From assembly GCF_900129785.1 (NCBI RefSeq), contig NZ_FSRC01000003.1, positions 124,001 through 188,000 of the forward strand: a DNA stretch of 64,000 bases, written 5' to 3'. The stretch's first letter is position 1. Each line of letters begins with the position of its first letter. Origin of the DNA: Algoriphagus halophilus (GTDB taxonomy: Bacteria; Bacteroidota; Bacteroidia; Cytophagales; Cyclobacteriaceae). Positions 17,150 through 25,527 of the stretch are shown piece by piece. The notes under the pieces are model-generated. The model saw nothing but the letters and a program-made list of their open reading frames with translations, did no database searches and had not been told where the DNA came from. Made by a program: the position numbers and the translations under genes.

Positions 17150-18652
17150 ATGAAAAGTATAAAAATATATATTACTAAAGTCCTTGTTCTTACTGCTGTC
17201 TTTTTTGCAACATCCTGTGCGGACTTCCTTGATGAAACCGACAAATCAAATTTTACCCTTGACAACTACTTTACTAAACCGGAGCATGCGGTCAGTGTGG
17301 TGAATTCTATTTACCAAAGCATGCAGCCAATTATGAGTAGTGGGTTTAATGGTGGACCTTGGATGATGTTGGAATTTGCTACAGGCTTGGCAGATACAGA
17401 ATTGGGACAGGCTCAGTACAGCTTGTTTGTTAAAGACCTTGTGAATAATTCAGACAATGGATATGGTCAAACCTTTTGGACTAATTATTATAGAGGGATC
17501 GCCAATGCTAATTTGGCAATTGCCAATATTCCTGAGATGAATATGGATGAAACTCAAAAGCAAAAACTTCTAGGAGAGGCCAGGTTTTTGAGAGCATACT
17601 ATTACTTCAACCTCGTTCGGATTTTTGGAAATATCCCCTTAATCACCAATCCTGTAGACTTGACTTCCGAGGAATTATATCCAAATCCTGCAGATCCTTC
17701 TGCGGTTTATGATCAGATTGTCATGGATTTGACTGAAGCGGAAGACTCTGGATTGCCTATGAGAGATGCAACAGGACGAGTGTCAATGGGAGCCATCAAA
17801 TCCTTACTGTCTTCTGTCTACCTGACGATGGCAGGATATCCATTACAGAAAGGAAATGAATATTATAGCTTAGCAGCTGCGAAAGCGAAGGAAGTGATTG
17901 ATTCCAAAGAATTTTCACTGTTTGATTCCTATGATGCACTTCATGATCCTAGTATGAAAAACTTAGGAGAGAATATTTTTATGGCACAATTTGCTGCATA
18001 CATCCAGCCATCCAGCTGGCAAGTTTCGATCATTCCTTATAACCGCGGAATCTCAAATTATAGTGCAGAGACAGGAGGGATTTTTGCCCAAGAGGAATTT
18101 GTGAAGTCCTACGAATCTGGTGATAAGCGAGCCGACGAAAAGGAGTTTTATTATACCAGCTATTCCCTAAGGGATGACAGAAGTCAAATTTTGGAATTGG
18201 GAGATTATTATATCTATAAACATTTTGATGAATTGGCTCAAACTAGTACCACTAGCAGTGATATGAACTGGCCGATTATCCGGTATGCAGAAGTTTTGTT
18301 GATTTATGCAGAAGCATCCAATGAGGCGAATGGCCCCACAAATGAGGCCTATCAAGCGGTAAATTTGATAAGAGAAAGAGCCGAATTGGATCCACTGACG
18401 GGAATGTCACAAACGGAGTTAAGGGAAGCGATATGGAGAGAAAAATTCTTCGAGCTTTCATTTGAGAACAAAACCTGGTTTGATATGGTGAGGATCAGGA
18501 AAGGGTTCAATGTGACTACCCGTCAGTTTGATGACTATGTTGGACACCAATTTGTTTATGGTCCGACTTTGAAAGAAAGAGAATTGTTATTTCCTATTCC
18601 AACTGCGGAGATAAGGAACAATTCAAACCTTGTTCAAAACGCAGGTTATTAA
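17150..18652 (+). CDS. SusD/RagB-family nutrient-binding outer-membrane lipoprotein
   Basis: The 500-residue protein has a lipoprotein leader ending FFATSC, then the SusD start DFLDETDKSNFTLDNYF, TPR-like helices (LLGEARFLRAYYYFNLVRIFG) and the C-terminal signature (WREKFFELSFENKTWFDMVR, then LLFPIP). It is surface-exposed, binds the substrate of the adjacent SusC and closes over its barrel. The short 18-base spacing to susC indicates one transcript. No sigma/anti-sigma pair is visible beside it, so regulation is unclear. Confidence 0.96.
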   Translation: MKSIKIYITKVLVLTAVFFATSCADFLDETDKSNFTLDNYFTKPEHAVSVVNSIYQSMQPIMSSGFNGGPWMMLEFATGLADTELGQAQYSLFVKDLVNNSDNGYGQTFWTNYYRGIANANLAIANIPEMNMDETQKQKLLGEARFLRAYYYFNLVRIFGNIPLITNPVDLTSEELYPNPADPSAVYDQIVMDLTEAEDSGLPMRDATGRVSMGAIKSLLSSVYLTMAGYPLQKGNEYYSLAAAKAKEVIDSKEFSLFDSYDALHDPSMKNLGENIFMAQFAAYIQPSSWQVSIIPYNRGISNYSAETGGIFAQEEFVKSYESGDKRADEKEFYYTSYSLRDDRSQILELGDYYIYKHFDELAQTSTTSSDMNWPIIRYAEVLLIYAEASNEANGPTNEAYQAVNLIRERAELDPLTGMSQTELREAIWREKFFELSFENKTWFDMVRIRKGFNVTTRQFDDYVGHQFVYGPTLKERELLFPIPTAEIRNNSNLVQNAGY

Positions 18653-18730
18653 TATTGGTTTGGGTGCCAATAAGGGGGTGGTTAATTACTTTTTTATAGT
18701 TCTTGATCAAAAAAATATATGTTTCCTCCT

Positions 18731-18770
18731 AAGAAGGTTTTGTCTTAACTGACAAAGCCTTCTTGAATTT
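18731..18770 (+). terminator. Terminator after susD
   Basis: AAGAAGGTTTTGTC (18731-18744) pairs with GACAAAGCCTTCTT (18751-18764) with only one G-T wobble, around a six-base loop, followed by GAATTTT. The 14-bp stem is strong although the T-run is short. It would separate the SusCD transcript from the next gene. Confidence 0.7.
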
Positions 18771-18808
18771 TCAGGGCAAATCAGTTGAATAAACCTATTT
18801 GAAGTGCA

Positions 18809-19774
18809 ATGTATTTCAATAATTATGCGAAAAATCAGAAAGTAATGACAGATCAAAATCAGGATTTTGTTAACTTCCTTGTCAACTTAACGCACCCAAA
18901 AATGAGAGATCTATCGGATTATTCTCATCCAATAACGGACCTTTTTGAACAGCCCAAAACAGAAGCTGAATGGGAGAAATACAGACTTAGCCAAGATCAG
19001 GTTGATTTCTTCCATGAAAACGGCTACTTGTCTGGAATCAAATTATTGGATGAAGATCAGATTCGTGTTTTAAAAGAAGCATTGGAAAAGGTGTCCAATC
19101 CTAAGCATCCCATGCATCACTTATTTCATGAGTTTCATAGCAATGAGTCCTCAGACCCAAATCAGGTTTTATTTCATTCATTAGGGCATTGGAGGATACA
19201 TCCAGCCTTTCATGATGTAATCTGGAATCCAGCTTTTTTGATGGCTTCCAGTCAGTTGCTTGGTGATAAATCTGTGAGATTTTGGCATGATCAGCTTTTC
19301 TGTAAACCCGCAAAGCATGGGGGCAACGTAGCTTGGCATCAGGATTATTCATATTGGACAAGGACCGTGGCGATGCAACACCTGACCTGTTGGTGTGGAT
19401 TGGATGATGCGACGGAAGCGAATGGATGTTTGAATTATATTCCAGGGAGTCATCGATGGGGATTGCTGGACAAACCTGCTTTAGCAGGGGAGATGGATGG
19501 ATTAAAGACCATGCTAACTGAGCAGCAATTGAAAGAATTTAACCCGGTAGCTGTTCCCTTGAAAGCCGGATATGCAACCTTTCATCATCCCTTGATGGTA
19601 CATGGAAGTTTTGCAAATTATTCCGAGAATGCCAGAAGAGCATTTGTTTTGAATGTTTTTGCAGATGGTACAGTTTCTGATACCAATGAACCATTATTGC
19701 AGGGTGTACCTATTATTCCCAAGGGGCAAAAAATGGAAGGTAAATTTTTCCCTAAAATTTTTGAAATAAAATAG
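18809..19774 (+). CDS. Phytanoyl-CoA dioxygenase (PhyH)-family protein
   Basis: The protein is about 321 residues with no signal peptide, so it is probably cytoplasmic. It shows the double-stranded beta-helix pattern of Fe(II)/2-oxoglutarate oxygenases: the HxD pair in WHQDYSYW, YIPGSHRWG, and the distal histidine in HHPLMVHGS followed by an arginine (ENARRAF). Members hydroxylate diverse small molecules. In this setting, between SusCD and ThuA/isomerase genes, a sugar- or polyol-modifying role is plausible but unproven. An internal ATG at 18845 is an alternative start and would drop 12 residues. Confidence 0.9.
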   Translation: MYFNNYAKNQKVMTDQNQDFVNFLVNLTHPKMRDLSDYSHPITDLFEQPKTEAEWEKYRLSQDQVDFFHENGYLSGIKLLDEDQIRVLKEALEKVSNPKHPMHHLFHEFHSNESSDPNQVLFHSLGHWRIHPAFHDVIWNPAFLMASSQLLGDKSVRFWHDQLFCKPAKHGGNVAWHQDYSYWTRTVAMQHLTCWCGLDDATEANGCLNYIPGSHRWGLLDKPALAGEMDGLKTMLTEQQLKEFNPVAVPLKAGYATFHHPLMVHGSFANYSENARRAFVLNVFADGTVSDTNEPLLQGVPIIPKGQKMEGKFFPKIFEIK

Positions 19775-19843
19775 CCGTAAAACATATTCTGTTTGGTGGG
19801 AGGAAAATATTTTTATTTCTTCCCATTTCAACCCAAAAAATCT

Positions 19844-20866
19844 ATGAAAATTCTCTTTAATAGTAAGTGGGCAACTGTTTTTGCTCTGGTACTTTCTTTT
19901 TCAATTTCTGTGGCTTGCGCCCAAAACGGTAAAACTTTTCTTCAATTTGAAGGGAAAACTGGACCTGGGAAAGGTAAACACGTGGTGCTGATTTCAGGCG
20001 ATGATGAATATCGATCTGAAGAATCCATGCCAATGATGGCCAAAATTCTTTCCGAGACCTATGGTTTCAATACTACTGTGCTGTTTCCGATTGAGCCTGA
20101 AACAGGAGATATCGTTCCTAGCTATCAAAAAAATATTCCAGGATTGGAACATCTACAAGATGCGGATCTCGTGATTATGTTGATTCGATTTAGAGATCTT
20201 CCATTGGATCAAATGAAACAGTTGGAGGATTATTTCAAATCTGGTAAGCCTTTTATTGCACTGAGAACTTCCACGCATCCTTTTGCAATAAAAGATCAAA
20301 ACTCTCCTTATTTCAAATGGAATTGGAATAGCAAAGTCCCTGGATGGGAAGGAGGATTTGGTCAGCAGATCATCGGTGAAACTTGGGTTGCTCATCATGG
20401 AATCCATAAATCTGAAGGAACGAGAGCTTTGGTAGATGGAGTGGACCGTGATGCTGATCATCCGATTCTTCGAGGAGTGGATGATATCTGGGCACCTACT
20501 GATGTATATTCTATCAAAAATCTTCCTGCTTCTGCCAATGTGCTACTTTACGGGCAATCAACTGCAGGAATGACTCCAGATGCTCCCTTGATGTGGGATA
20601 AATCCATCATGCCTATTGCTTGGACCAAAGAGTACAAAATGGAAGATGGAAAAACAGGTAAAGTATTGGGAAGTACTTTAGGATCTTCTTTGGATTTCCA
20701 AGCGGAGGATATGCGAAGACTTATTGTTAATGCATCCTTTTGGCTTTTAGATATGCCTGAAGTGATCACATCTGAATTAAATGTAGCGATTGTTGGGTCC
20801 TATGAACCAACCATGTTTGGTTTTGATAGCTTCCGAAAAGGAATGAAAGTAGAGGATTTTAAATAA
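19844..20866 (+). CDS. ThuA domain-containing exported protein
   Basis: The protein starts MKILFNSKWATVF with a signal peptide ending VACAQ, followed by HVVLISGDDEYRSEESMPM and LRTSTHPFAI, characteristic of the ThuA (trehalose utilisation) glutamine-amidotransferase-like fold. The frame stays open to a TTG at 19793, but the ATG at 19844 gives a normal signal peptide and is chosen. ThuA proteins take part in uptake or breakdown of disaccharides and keto-sugars, and ThuA is often found near Gfo/Idh/MocA dehydrogenases and TIM-barrel isomerases, as here. The biochemical reaction of this one is not known. Confidence 0.92.
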   Translation: MKILFNSKWATVFALVLSFSISVACAQNGKTFLQFEGKTGPGKGKHVVLISGDDEYRSEESMPMMAKILSETYGFNTTVLFPIEPETGDIVPSYQKNIPGLEHLQDADLVIMLIRFRDLPLDQMKQLEDYFKSGKPFIALRTSTHPFAIKDQNSPYFKWNWNSKVPGWEGGFGQQIIGETWVAHHGIHKSEGTRALVDGVDRDADHPILRGVDDIWAPTDVYSIKNLPASANVLLYGQSTAGMTPDAPLMWDKSIMPIAWTKEYKMEDGKTGKVLGSTLGSSLDFQAEDMRRLIVNASFWLLDMPEVITSELNVAIVGSYEPTMFGFDSFRKGMKVEDFK

Positions 20867-20869
20867 AAT

Positions 20870-20945
20870 TTGGTCAACAGTCCATGGTCCACAGTCCACC
20901 TTAGTGCGACTGTCGACCGTCGTCTGTGGTCTATTGACAATATTA
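20870..20945. repeat. Permuted short-word repeat in the gap before the isomerase gene
   Basis: The 84-base gap between the ThuA gene and the isomerase contains rearranged copies of the words GTCCA, GGTC, CAC and ACAGTC (GGTCAACAGTCCATGG, GGTCCACAGTCCACC, then TGTGGTCTATTGAC). The left half is roughly mirrored by the right (GTCAACAGTCC against TGGTCTATTGAC). It looks like the low-complexity quasi-repeats scattered between genes in this bacterial group. It is not coding although an open frame runs through it. Confidence 0.5.
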
Positions 20946-20950
20946 AAGCA

Positions 20951-21802
20951 ATGAATAAAATAGGATTTAATGTACTGGCATGGTCTGCGGAGATGTCAGA
21001 GAACTTGTTGCCTGTATTGGATCGATTAAAAAAAATCGGATATGATGGGGCAGAATTTTTTATTGGAGGATCGCCTGAAGAATCCTTTAAAATGATCGGC
21101 AAACATTGTGCAGATATCGGTTTGGAAGTAACTGCTGTGACCGTGATGGGCCCAGAACAAAATCCGATTTCACCAGATGCCAAAATCCGTGCTGCTGCCA
21201 GCGAACAATTAAAGTGGGTAATAGATCGGGCAGTCGATTTAAATGCGCAGGTATTATGTGGTCCATACCATTCGGCATTCACTGTCTTTGCATCAAGGGA
21301 ACCTATAGAGGATGAATACAATTGGTCAGCCGAGTATTTACATGGAATGGGAGATTATGCGCAACAAGCGGGAGTATTATTGACGCCGGAAGCCTTGAAT
21401 CGATTTGAGTGCTATCTCTGCAATACCATGGAACAGCTTTCGTATTTGCTCAAAAAAGTGAATCACCCCAATGTGCAGGCCATGTTTGATACGCACCATG
21501 CAAATATTGAGGAAAAGAAATTGGGAGATGCCATCAAATTTATTGCACCTCAATTAGGCCATTTTCATATCTCTGAAAATGATCGAGGAACCCCGGGTTC
21601 AGGGCATGTCAATTTCGATGAAACCTTTCAATCCTTGGCTGAGGTGAAATACAAAGGCTGGTTGACTATCGAAGGATTTACCCGTAATGATCCAGCATTT
21701 GCCAATTCCATAGGGGTGTGGAGGAATTTCTCCGAACCTTGGGATATGGCAGAGAACGGATACAAGATGATTCGGGAGATGGGAGAGAAATACGGATTGT
21801 AA
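20951..21802 (+). CDS. Sugar phosphate isomerase/epimerase-like TIM-barrel protein
   Basis: The product is about 283 residues from the ATG at 20951; it begins MNKIGFNVLAWSA, typical of the AP-endonuclease-2-like TIM barrel of D-tagatose 3-epimerases and hydroxypyruvate isomerases. Likely metal ligands are present in order: Glu in LTPEALNRFE, Asp and His in MFDTHHANIEE, His in HFHISENDRG, and Glu in WLTIEGF. An earlier in-frame start at 20870 would translate the repeat in the gap and is rejected. It has no signal peptide. It probably isomerises or epimerises a keto-sugar or polyol produced by the neighbouring enzymes. Confidence 0.93.
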   Translation: MNKIGFNVLAWSAEMSENLLPVLDRLKKIGYDGAEFFIGGSPEESFKMIGKHCADIGLEVTAVTVMGPEQNPISPDAKIRAAASEQLKWVIDRAVDLNAQVLCGPYHSAFTVFASREPIEDEYNWSAEYLHGMGDYAQQAGVLLTPEALNRFECYLCNTMEQLSYLLKKVNHPNVQAMFDTHHANIEEKKLGDAIKFIAPQLGHFHISENDRGTPGSGHVNFDETFQSLAEVKYKGWLTIEGFTRNDPAFANSIGVWRNFSEPWDMAENGYKMIREMGEKYGL

Positions 21803-21807
21803 ATTCC

Positions 21808-21840
21808 TAGCCCATGGTTTAAACCATGGGCTATTTATTT
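21808..21840 (+). terminator. Perfect palindromic hairpin terminator, repeated element copy 1
   Basis: TAGCCCATGGTTT and AAACCATGGGCTA (21808-21833) form a perfect 26-base palindrome followed by TTTATTTTTG, just past the isomerase stop. A near-identical element lies at 25496-25521. It probably terminates the plus-strand operon. Confidence 0.75.
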
Positions 21841-21877
21841 TTGTGAGGAGACAAACCGAGGAGGAAATTGTTTTAAG

Positions 21878-21909
21878 GTCATTTCGACTGAAAGGAGAAA
21901 TCTCAGCAG
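21878..21909. repeat. Short dispersed repeat of the GTCATTTCGACTGAA type
   Basis: The stretch GTCATTTCGACTGAAAGG then AGAAATCTCAGCAG has ATTTC and GAAAT arms facing each other. I recall closely similar elements as common intergenic repeats in Bacteroidota genomes. Only one copy is visible in this window, so the repeat status rests on memory, not on this sequence. Confidence 0.45.
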
Positions 21910-21955
21910 TTATTTAGAAAATCTAAGGCATGGTATTTAACCTCAAGATCATTTA

Positions 21956-22618
21956 TTACAAAATCGACTCTCCATTTTGGTCAGTAGTTAGCACTTCGCT
22001 CATGTAATCAAAGAAAGGTCGCATGGCCAAAAATGTCAGAAGCACCTCTTTCTGGAAATCGTCAGCCAAAACCTCCTGATCAGTAAACCTTCTTCTTACT
22101 ACAAATTGCTTTTTCTTGATTAAATCAATCGCAGGAAGTGTTTTGTCAAAGCCTTTAGGAGCATTTTTTACGCCATCCTCTCCCTCTAGCTTTCCAAAGT
22201 ATTTCAGGAAATTTTTGTCTGAAGTGATCTGCTGGATTTCCTCTGGATTCATTTCGAATTCTTTTCGAATACGGAATAAATCGTCCTTATTTGGAGCCCA
22301 GAAACCTCCTCCTACAAAACTGCTATCTGGGCCTACCTGGAGATAATAGCCACCTCTCAGCAAGGGCTTAACTCGAGAGAATCCTGCTCCGAAATTGGTT
22401 TTGAAAGGTGTTTTATCTTTTGAAAAGCGGATATCCCTGTAGATTCTAGAGATATGGATTTTATTTAAACTGTCATGTTTTTGGAGTTCAGAATAGATCT
22501 GGTTGAAAAACTTTGTATTCTCTTCCTTAATCAAATCATATTCAGGTTTATGCTCTTTAAACCATTCACGATTGTTGTTTTCCTGGAGCAGTTTGAGAAA
22601 TTCAAAACCTCTTTTCAT
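21956..22618 (-). CDS. DUF2461 (TIGR02453-family) protein
   Basis: The 220-residue protein begins FEFLKLLQENNNREWFKEHKPEYD, the usual DUF2461 opening (FL..L..NN.R.WF...K..Y), with IHISRIYRDIRFSKDKTPFKT and GYYLQVGPDSSFVGGG following. Family length is around 210-230 residues, so it appears complete. The function of the family is not established. It has no signal peptide. It converges with the isomerase gene; no operon partner is obvious. Confidence 0.9.
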   Translation of the reverse strand: MKRGFEFLKLLQENNNREWFKEHKPEYDLIKEENTKFFNQIYSELQKHDSLNKIHISRIYRDIRFSKDKTPFKTNFGAGFSRVKPLLRGGYYLQVGPDSSFVGGGFWAPNKDDLFRIRKEFEMNPEEIQQITSDKNFLKYFGKLEGEDGVKNAPKGFDKTLPAIDLIKKKQFVVRRRFTDQEVLADDFQKEVLLTFLAMRPFFDYMSEVLTTDQNGESIL

Positions 22619-22691
22619 GATAAGATACTAGCGATGTGATGAACTGATGGATAATTTATTTGACTGTATTAATCTCCTGTATCAGCAAAAG

Positions 22692-24002
22692 TTAATTTCT
22701 TGGACTTTGGTGCTCCAATTCTAATCCTACTGTAGTTCTAGGCTTAAATCCCGGCCATTCTTTTTCCACAGAATCAGGATCCAAATGAAAATAAGCTTTA
22801 TACTCCTCCTTGTTTTTCAAATAATATCCCAAAAATGCCGAGACAAAATGCTGATTGATATTATTCATTCTTCTTGAATCCCACACTGAATCAGCATACC
22901 TCAAATACTCGTCAATATTCAAATCTGGATTTAAAGATTCTATTGGAGCGGGGTTAGGAGCAGTATTATGTCGGGCTTCCTTAAAAGTCAGCAAAAATCT
23001 CTCAGCGTTTACCGCACCTTCATAAATCGCTTTTGTACCGTCTTCATATCCAGAAATATCATCTTTGCTTCCAGCAATAAAGAATGAAGGAATTTTTATG
23101 CCTGCCAATCCTTCTGCATTCCAAACTCCTCTTTGCATGCCCCAAGGAGCAAAGGCTACGATGACTTTTATTCTTGGATCAATGGATGCCTCAAATTCCG
23201 GATTGCCTACAGTCCTTTTCAATAACGCTTTGCTTCCCCCTGTCATTCCTTCAAAGAGTTGAGCTGCCTGAGGGCTGTACCCACCTCCTGCTACATTCAC
23301 TGCCCCATAGCCTCCCATGGAGTATCCAATCAAAGCGGTATTGTTTGCATCCAATAAACCATTTAGAAAGGAACTTTGATCCTGGCCCAATCTGGCCATT
23401 TCATTCAAAACAAATAGGTCATCTAAGGACCGATTTAGCAGTGTGCTTTGAAAGCCTCCTGCATCTCTAAATGTTGCTTCGGTATGATCTATAGCTACCA
23501 CTACATACCCTTTGGAAGCTAGATTTTCGGTCAGATATGTCATTAAATACCGAGATCCAGTATAACCATGAGATACAATCACCAGTGGAAATGGAGAGTC
23601 TGAATAGGCAGGTTTTGCATCTCTTGTGGCTCTTCCCAAAAAAGTAAAAGGAATGATTGGCCTTGACGGAGCCCCGTTTTGCCCCATGACTTCTTCGTAA
23701 GAAATGATTTCATTGGATCCTTCCTTAGTTTCCGATGGATACCAAATTTCTACTTTTAAAGGTCGATTGTATAATGAATCTCCACCTTTCCCGTAGTTTA
23801 GGATGTCCAGTTGATTTTCATGGATCAAATCCAGTGTCTGTACGCCTACAGCATAATTTCCTCTTGCAGCCAATTCTGGGGCATCAGGAAGTAAGTCTCC
23901 GTAGATAAATTGGTTAGAAGCAGTTTGGGCGTAGTTGGGTGTTACATTCCCTAACAAAATGATAAAAATAAGCAGGGACAAAAATTTGGGTTTATTAAAC
24001 AT
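22692..24002 (-). CDS. Exported alpha/beta hydrolase, PAF-acetylhydrolase/dienelactone-hydrolase-like
   Basis: The protein has 436 residues with a signal peptide ending TPNYAQ. The alpha/beta hydrolase core is clear: the oxyanion region VIVSHGYTGSRY, nucleophile elbow ALIGYSMGGYGAV, acidic residue in FFIAGSKDDISGYE, and catalytic histidine in EARHNTAPNP. The layout of a long N-terminal section and large lid resembles the platelet-activating-factor acetylhydrolase and chlorophyllase-like groups. It probably hydrolyses an ester or lactone in the periplasm. Substrate is unknown. It is transcribed alone. Confidence 0.88.
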   Translation of the reverse strand: MFNKPKFLSLLIFIILLGNVTPNYAQTASNQFIYGDLLPDAPELAARGNYAVGVQTLDLIHENQLDILNYGKGGDSLYNRPLKVEIWYPSETKEGSNEIISYEEVMGQNGAPSRPIIPFTFLGRATRDAKPAYSDSPFPLVIVSHGYTGSRYLMTYLTENLASKGYVVVAIDHTEATFRDAGGFQSTLLNRSLDDLFVLNEMARLGQDQSSFLNGLLDANNTALIGYSMGGYGAVNVAGGGYSPQAAQLFEGMTGGSKALLKRTVGNPEFEASIDPRIKVIVAFAPWGMQRGVWNAEGLAGIKIPSFFIAGSKDDISGYEDGTKAIYEGAVNAERFLLTFKEARHNTAPNPAPIESLNPDLNIDEYLRYADSVWDSRRMNNINQHFVSAFLGYYLKNKEEYKAYFHLDPDSVEKEWPGFKPRTTVGLELEHQSPRN

Positions 24003-24190
24003 AGATACTTTGAAAGGTTATCTCCCAAGATATCTTCAAATCTTCAGATTAAAAAACACAGGATGATAAGTGTCAAAATGAAGGAATTGGATTTTCTAAA
24101 AGGGTAGGGTGATCTCAATTTTAGACGGCAGTATGGCAATAATTAATTGGTTAAACCGAATGGTTTCTCCAAGATCCTGCTTGAAACTAT

Positions 24191-25380
24191 TCAGGCAGAT
24201 GATTGATCTTCAGTAGTCAAATTTAACTTAGCTGTTTTTTGATGGAGCATTTTAGTGAGGATGATCATGAAGATCAGGAACACTCCCAGAAATGGTAGTA
24301 GAAATGAATAGCCAGTAAATATGGATATTTCACCGAAAACAAAGGGCATCAGGGTTATGCCTACATAGGCACTGGCCATTTGCATCCCCATAATTTTTTG
24401 AGAATGTTTTTTGCCAAAATTCACTGGAGTCTCATGAAGTAAACTTGGAAAAATAGGAGCACATCCAAAGCCTATGAGTAAAAACCCTGGTAATAATACT
24501 GAATCAAAAGGAAGTAGTAATAAAATGATCCCTATCCCAATAATTCCCTGACCAGCAAATACCAATTGTCGGTTGGTGAAATAGTGGGTTAAGAACCCGG
24601 AAAGAAATCTTCCCGCCATAATTCCGACATAATAAAGGGAGACCAATCTCGCTGCTTTATCGACTGGATAGCCTTTTTCAAAAACCAAAAAACTAGCGCC
24701 CCATAATCCAAAACTTGCTTCGATGGTACAATAGCAAAAGAAGATCAGTAACGCTTGCTTCAAACCCGGTATGGTTTTAAGCAAACTGAAAAGGCTTTTT
24801 GAGTCTTTTTTTCTTCAGAAGTATCCTCTTTCGAAGAAACCCATAAAGGCAAGGAAAGCAGTAAAATGATAACCAAGCCAATTTGAATCCAGGCAATAGT
24901 ATGGTATCCCTGTGTCCAAAGACCTCCTTTTGCCAAATAACTTGCCATGATCATCGGTCCTATTGCAGCACCAACTCCCCAAAAGCTGTGGAGCCAGTTC
25001 ATATGCTTTGCTTGATAATGTAGGGCTACATAGTTGTTTAGCGCGGCATCTACACTTCCTGCCCCCAAACCTAAAGGGATTGCCAGCAAGCAGAGGAATA
25101 TAAAATAATGGGAATAAGCAAAGCCCATCAAAGCAAGTGCTGTTAGGAAAACACTGAAAGTTGTGACTTTTGCCTCCCCGAATTTCTGGATTAAATAACC
25201 ACTGAACAGACTGGAAATAACAGTCCCGCCAGCTACGATCATCGAAATGATTCCTGCATAAGAGACAGGTACTTTCAAGTATTCAAACATCGCTGGCCAA
25301 GCAGAGCCTAAAAGGGCATCCGGTAAACCAAGGCTGATAAATGCCAGATAGATGATCAGTAAAAGGATCCGGTTTTTCAA
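24191..25380 (-). pseudogene. MFS transporter interrupted by a single-base frameshift
   Basis: Two overlapping frames together encode one 12-helix major facilitator: the N-terminal half down to about 24760 (FISLGLPDALLGSAWP, then GLGAGSVDAALNNY) and the C-terminal half from about 24784 to 24191 (FGLWGASFLVFEKGYP). They join if one A is added to the A7 run (T7 on the plus strand, 24806-24812): the frame then reads EEKKDSKSLFSLLKTI without a break. The start is probably the TTG at 25380 (KNRILLLIIYLAF), because the longer open frame to 25515 runs into the palindrome at 25496. It resembles fucose-permease-like sugar/H+ symporters. It may be a real pseudogene, a slippage-controlled gene or a homopolymer sequencing error. 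Confidence 0.8.
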
Positions 25381-25495
25381 ATTCAGTTGGCGATAAAAAA
25401 GACTCTTTTCTATAGTATCCGAAGCAAGTAATCTTTTGAAAGTGTAGAAAAGTAGCTGAAAATTTTTGATTCCAGCAAGTTGAAAAAGAAAAAGA

Positions 25496-25521
25496 TAGCC
25501 CATGGTTTCAACCATGGGCTA
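25496..25521 (-). terminator. Palindromic hairpin terminator, repeated element copy 2
   Basis: TAGCCCATGGTTT followed by CAACCATGGGCTA is a near-perfect 26-base palindrome differing by one base from the element at 21808. On the minus strand it follows the arsM stop by six bases and is followed by CTTTTT, so it should terminate the arsR-arsM transcript. Confidence 0.7.
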
Positions 25522-25527
25522 TAAATA

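Noticed and set aside
20800..21321. Minus-strand 173-codon open frame
   Set aside because: It overlaps the isomerase gene and the repeat gap and has no recognisable features.
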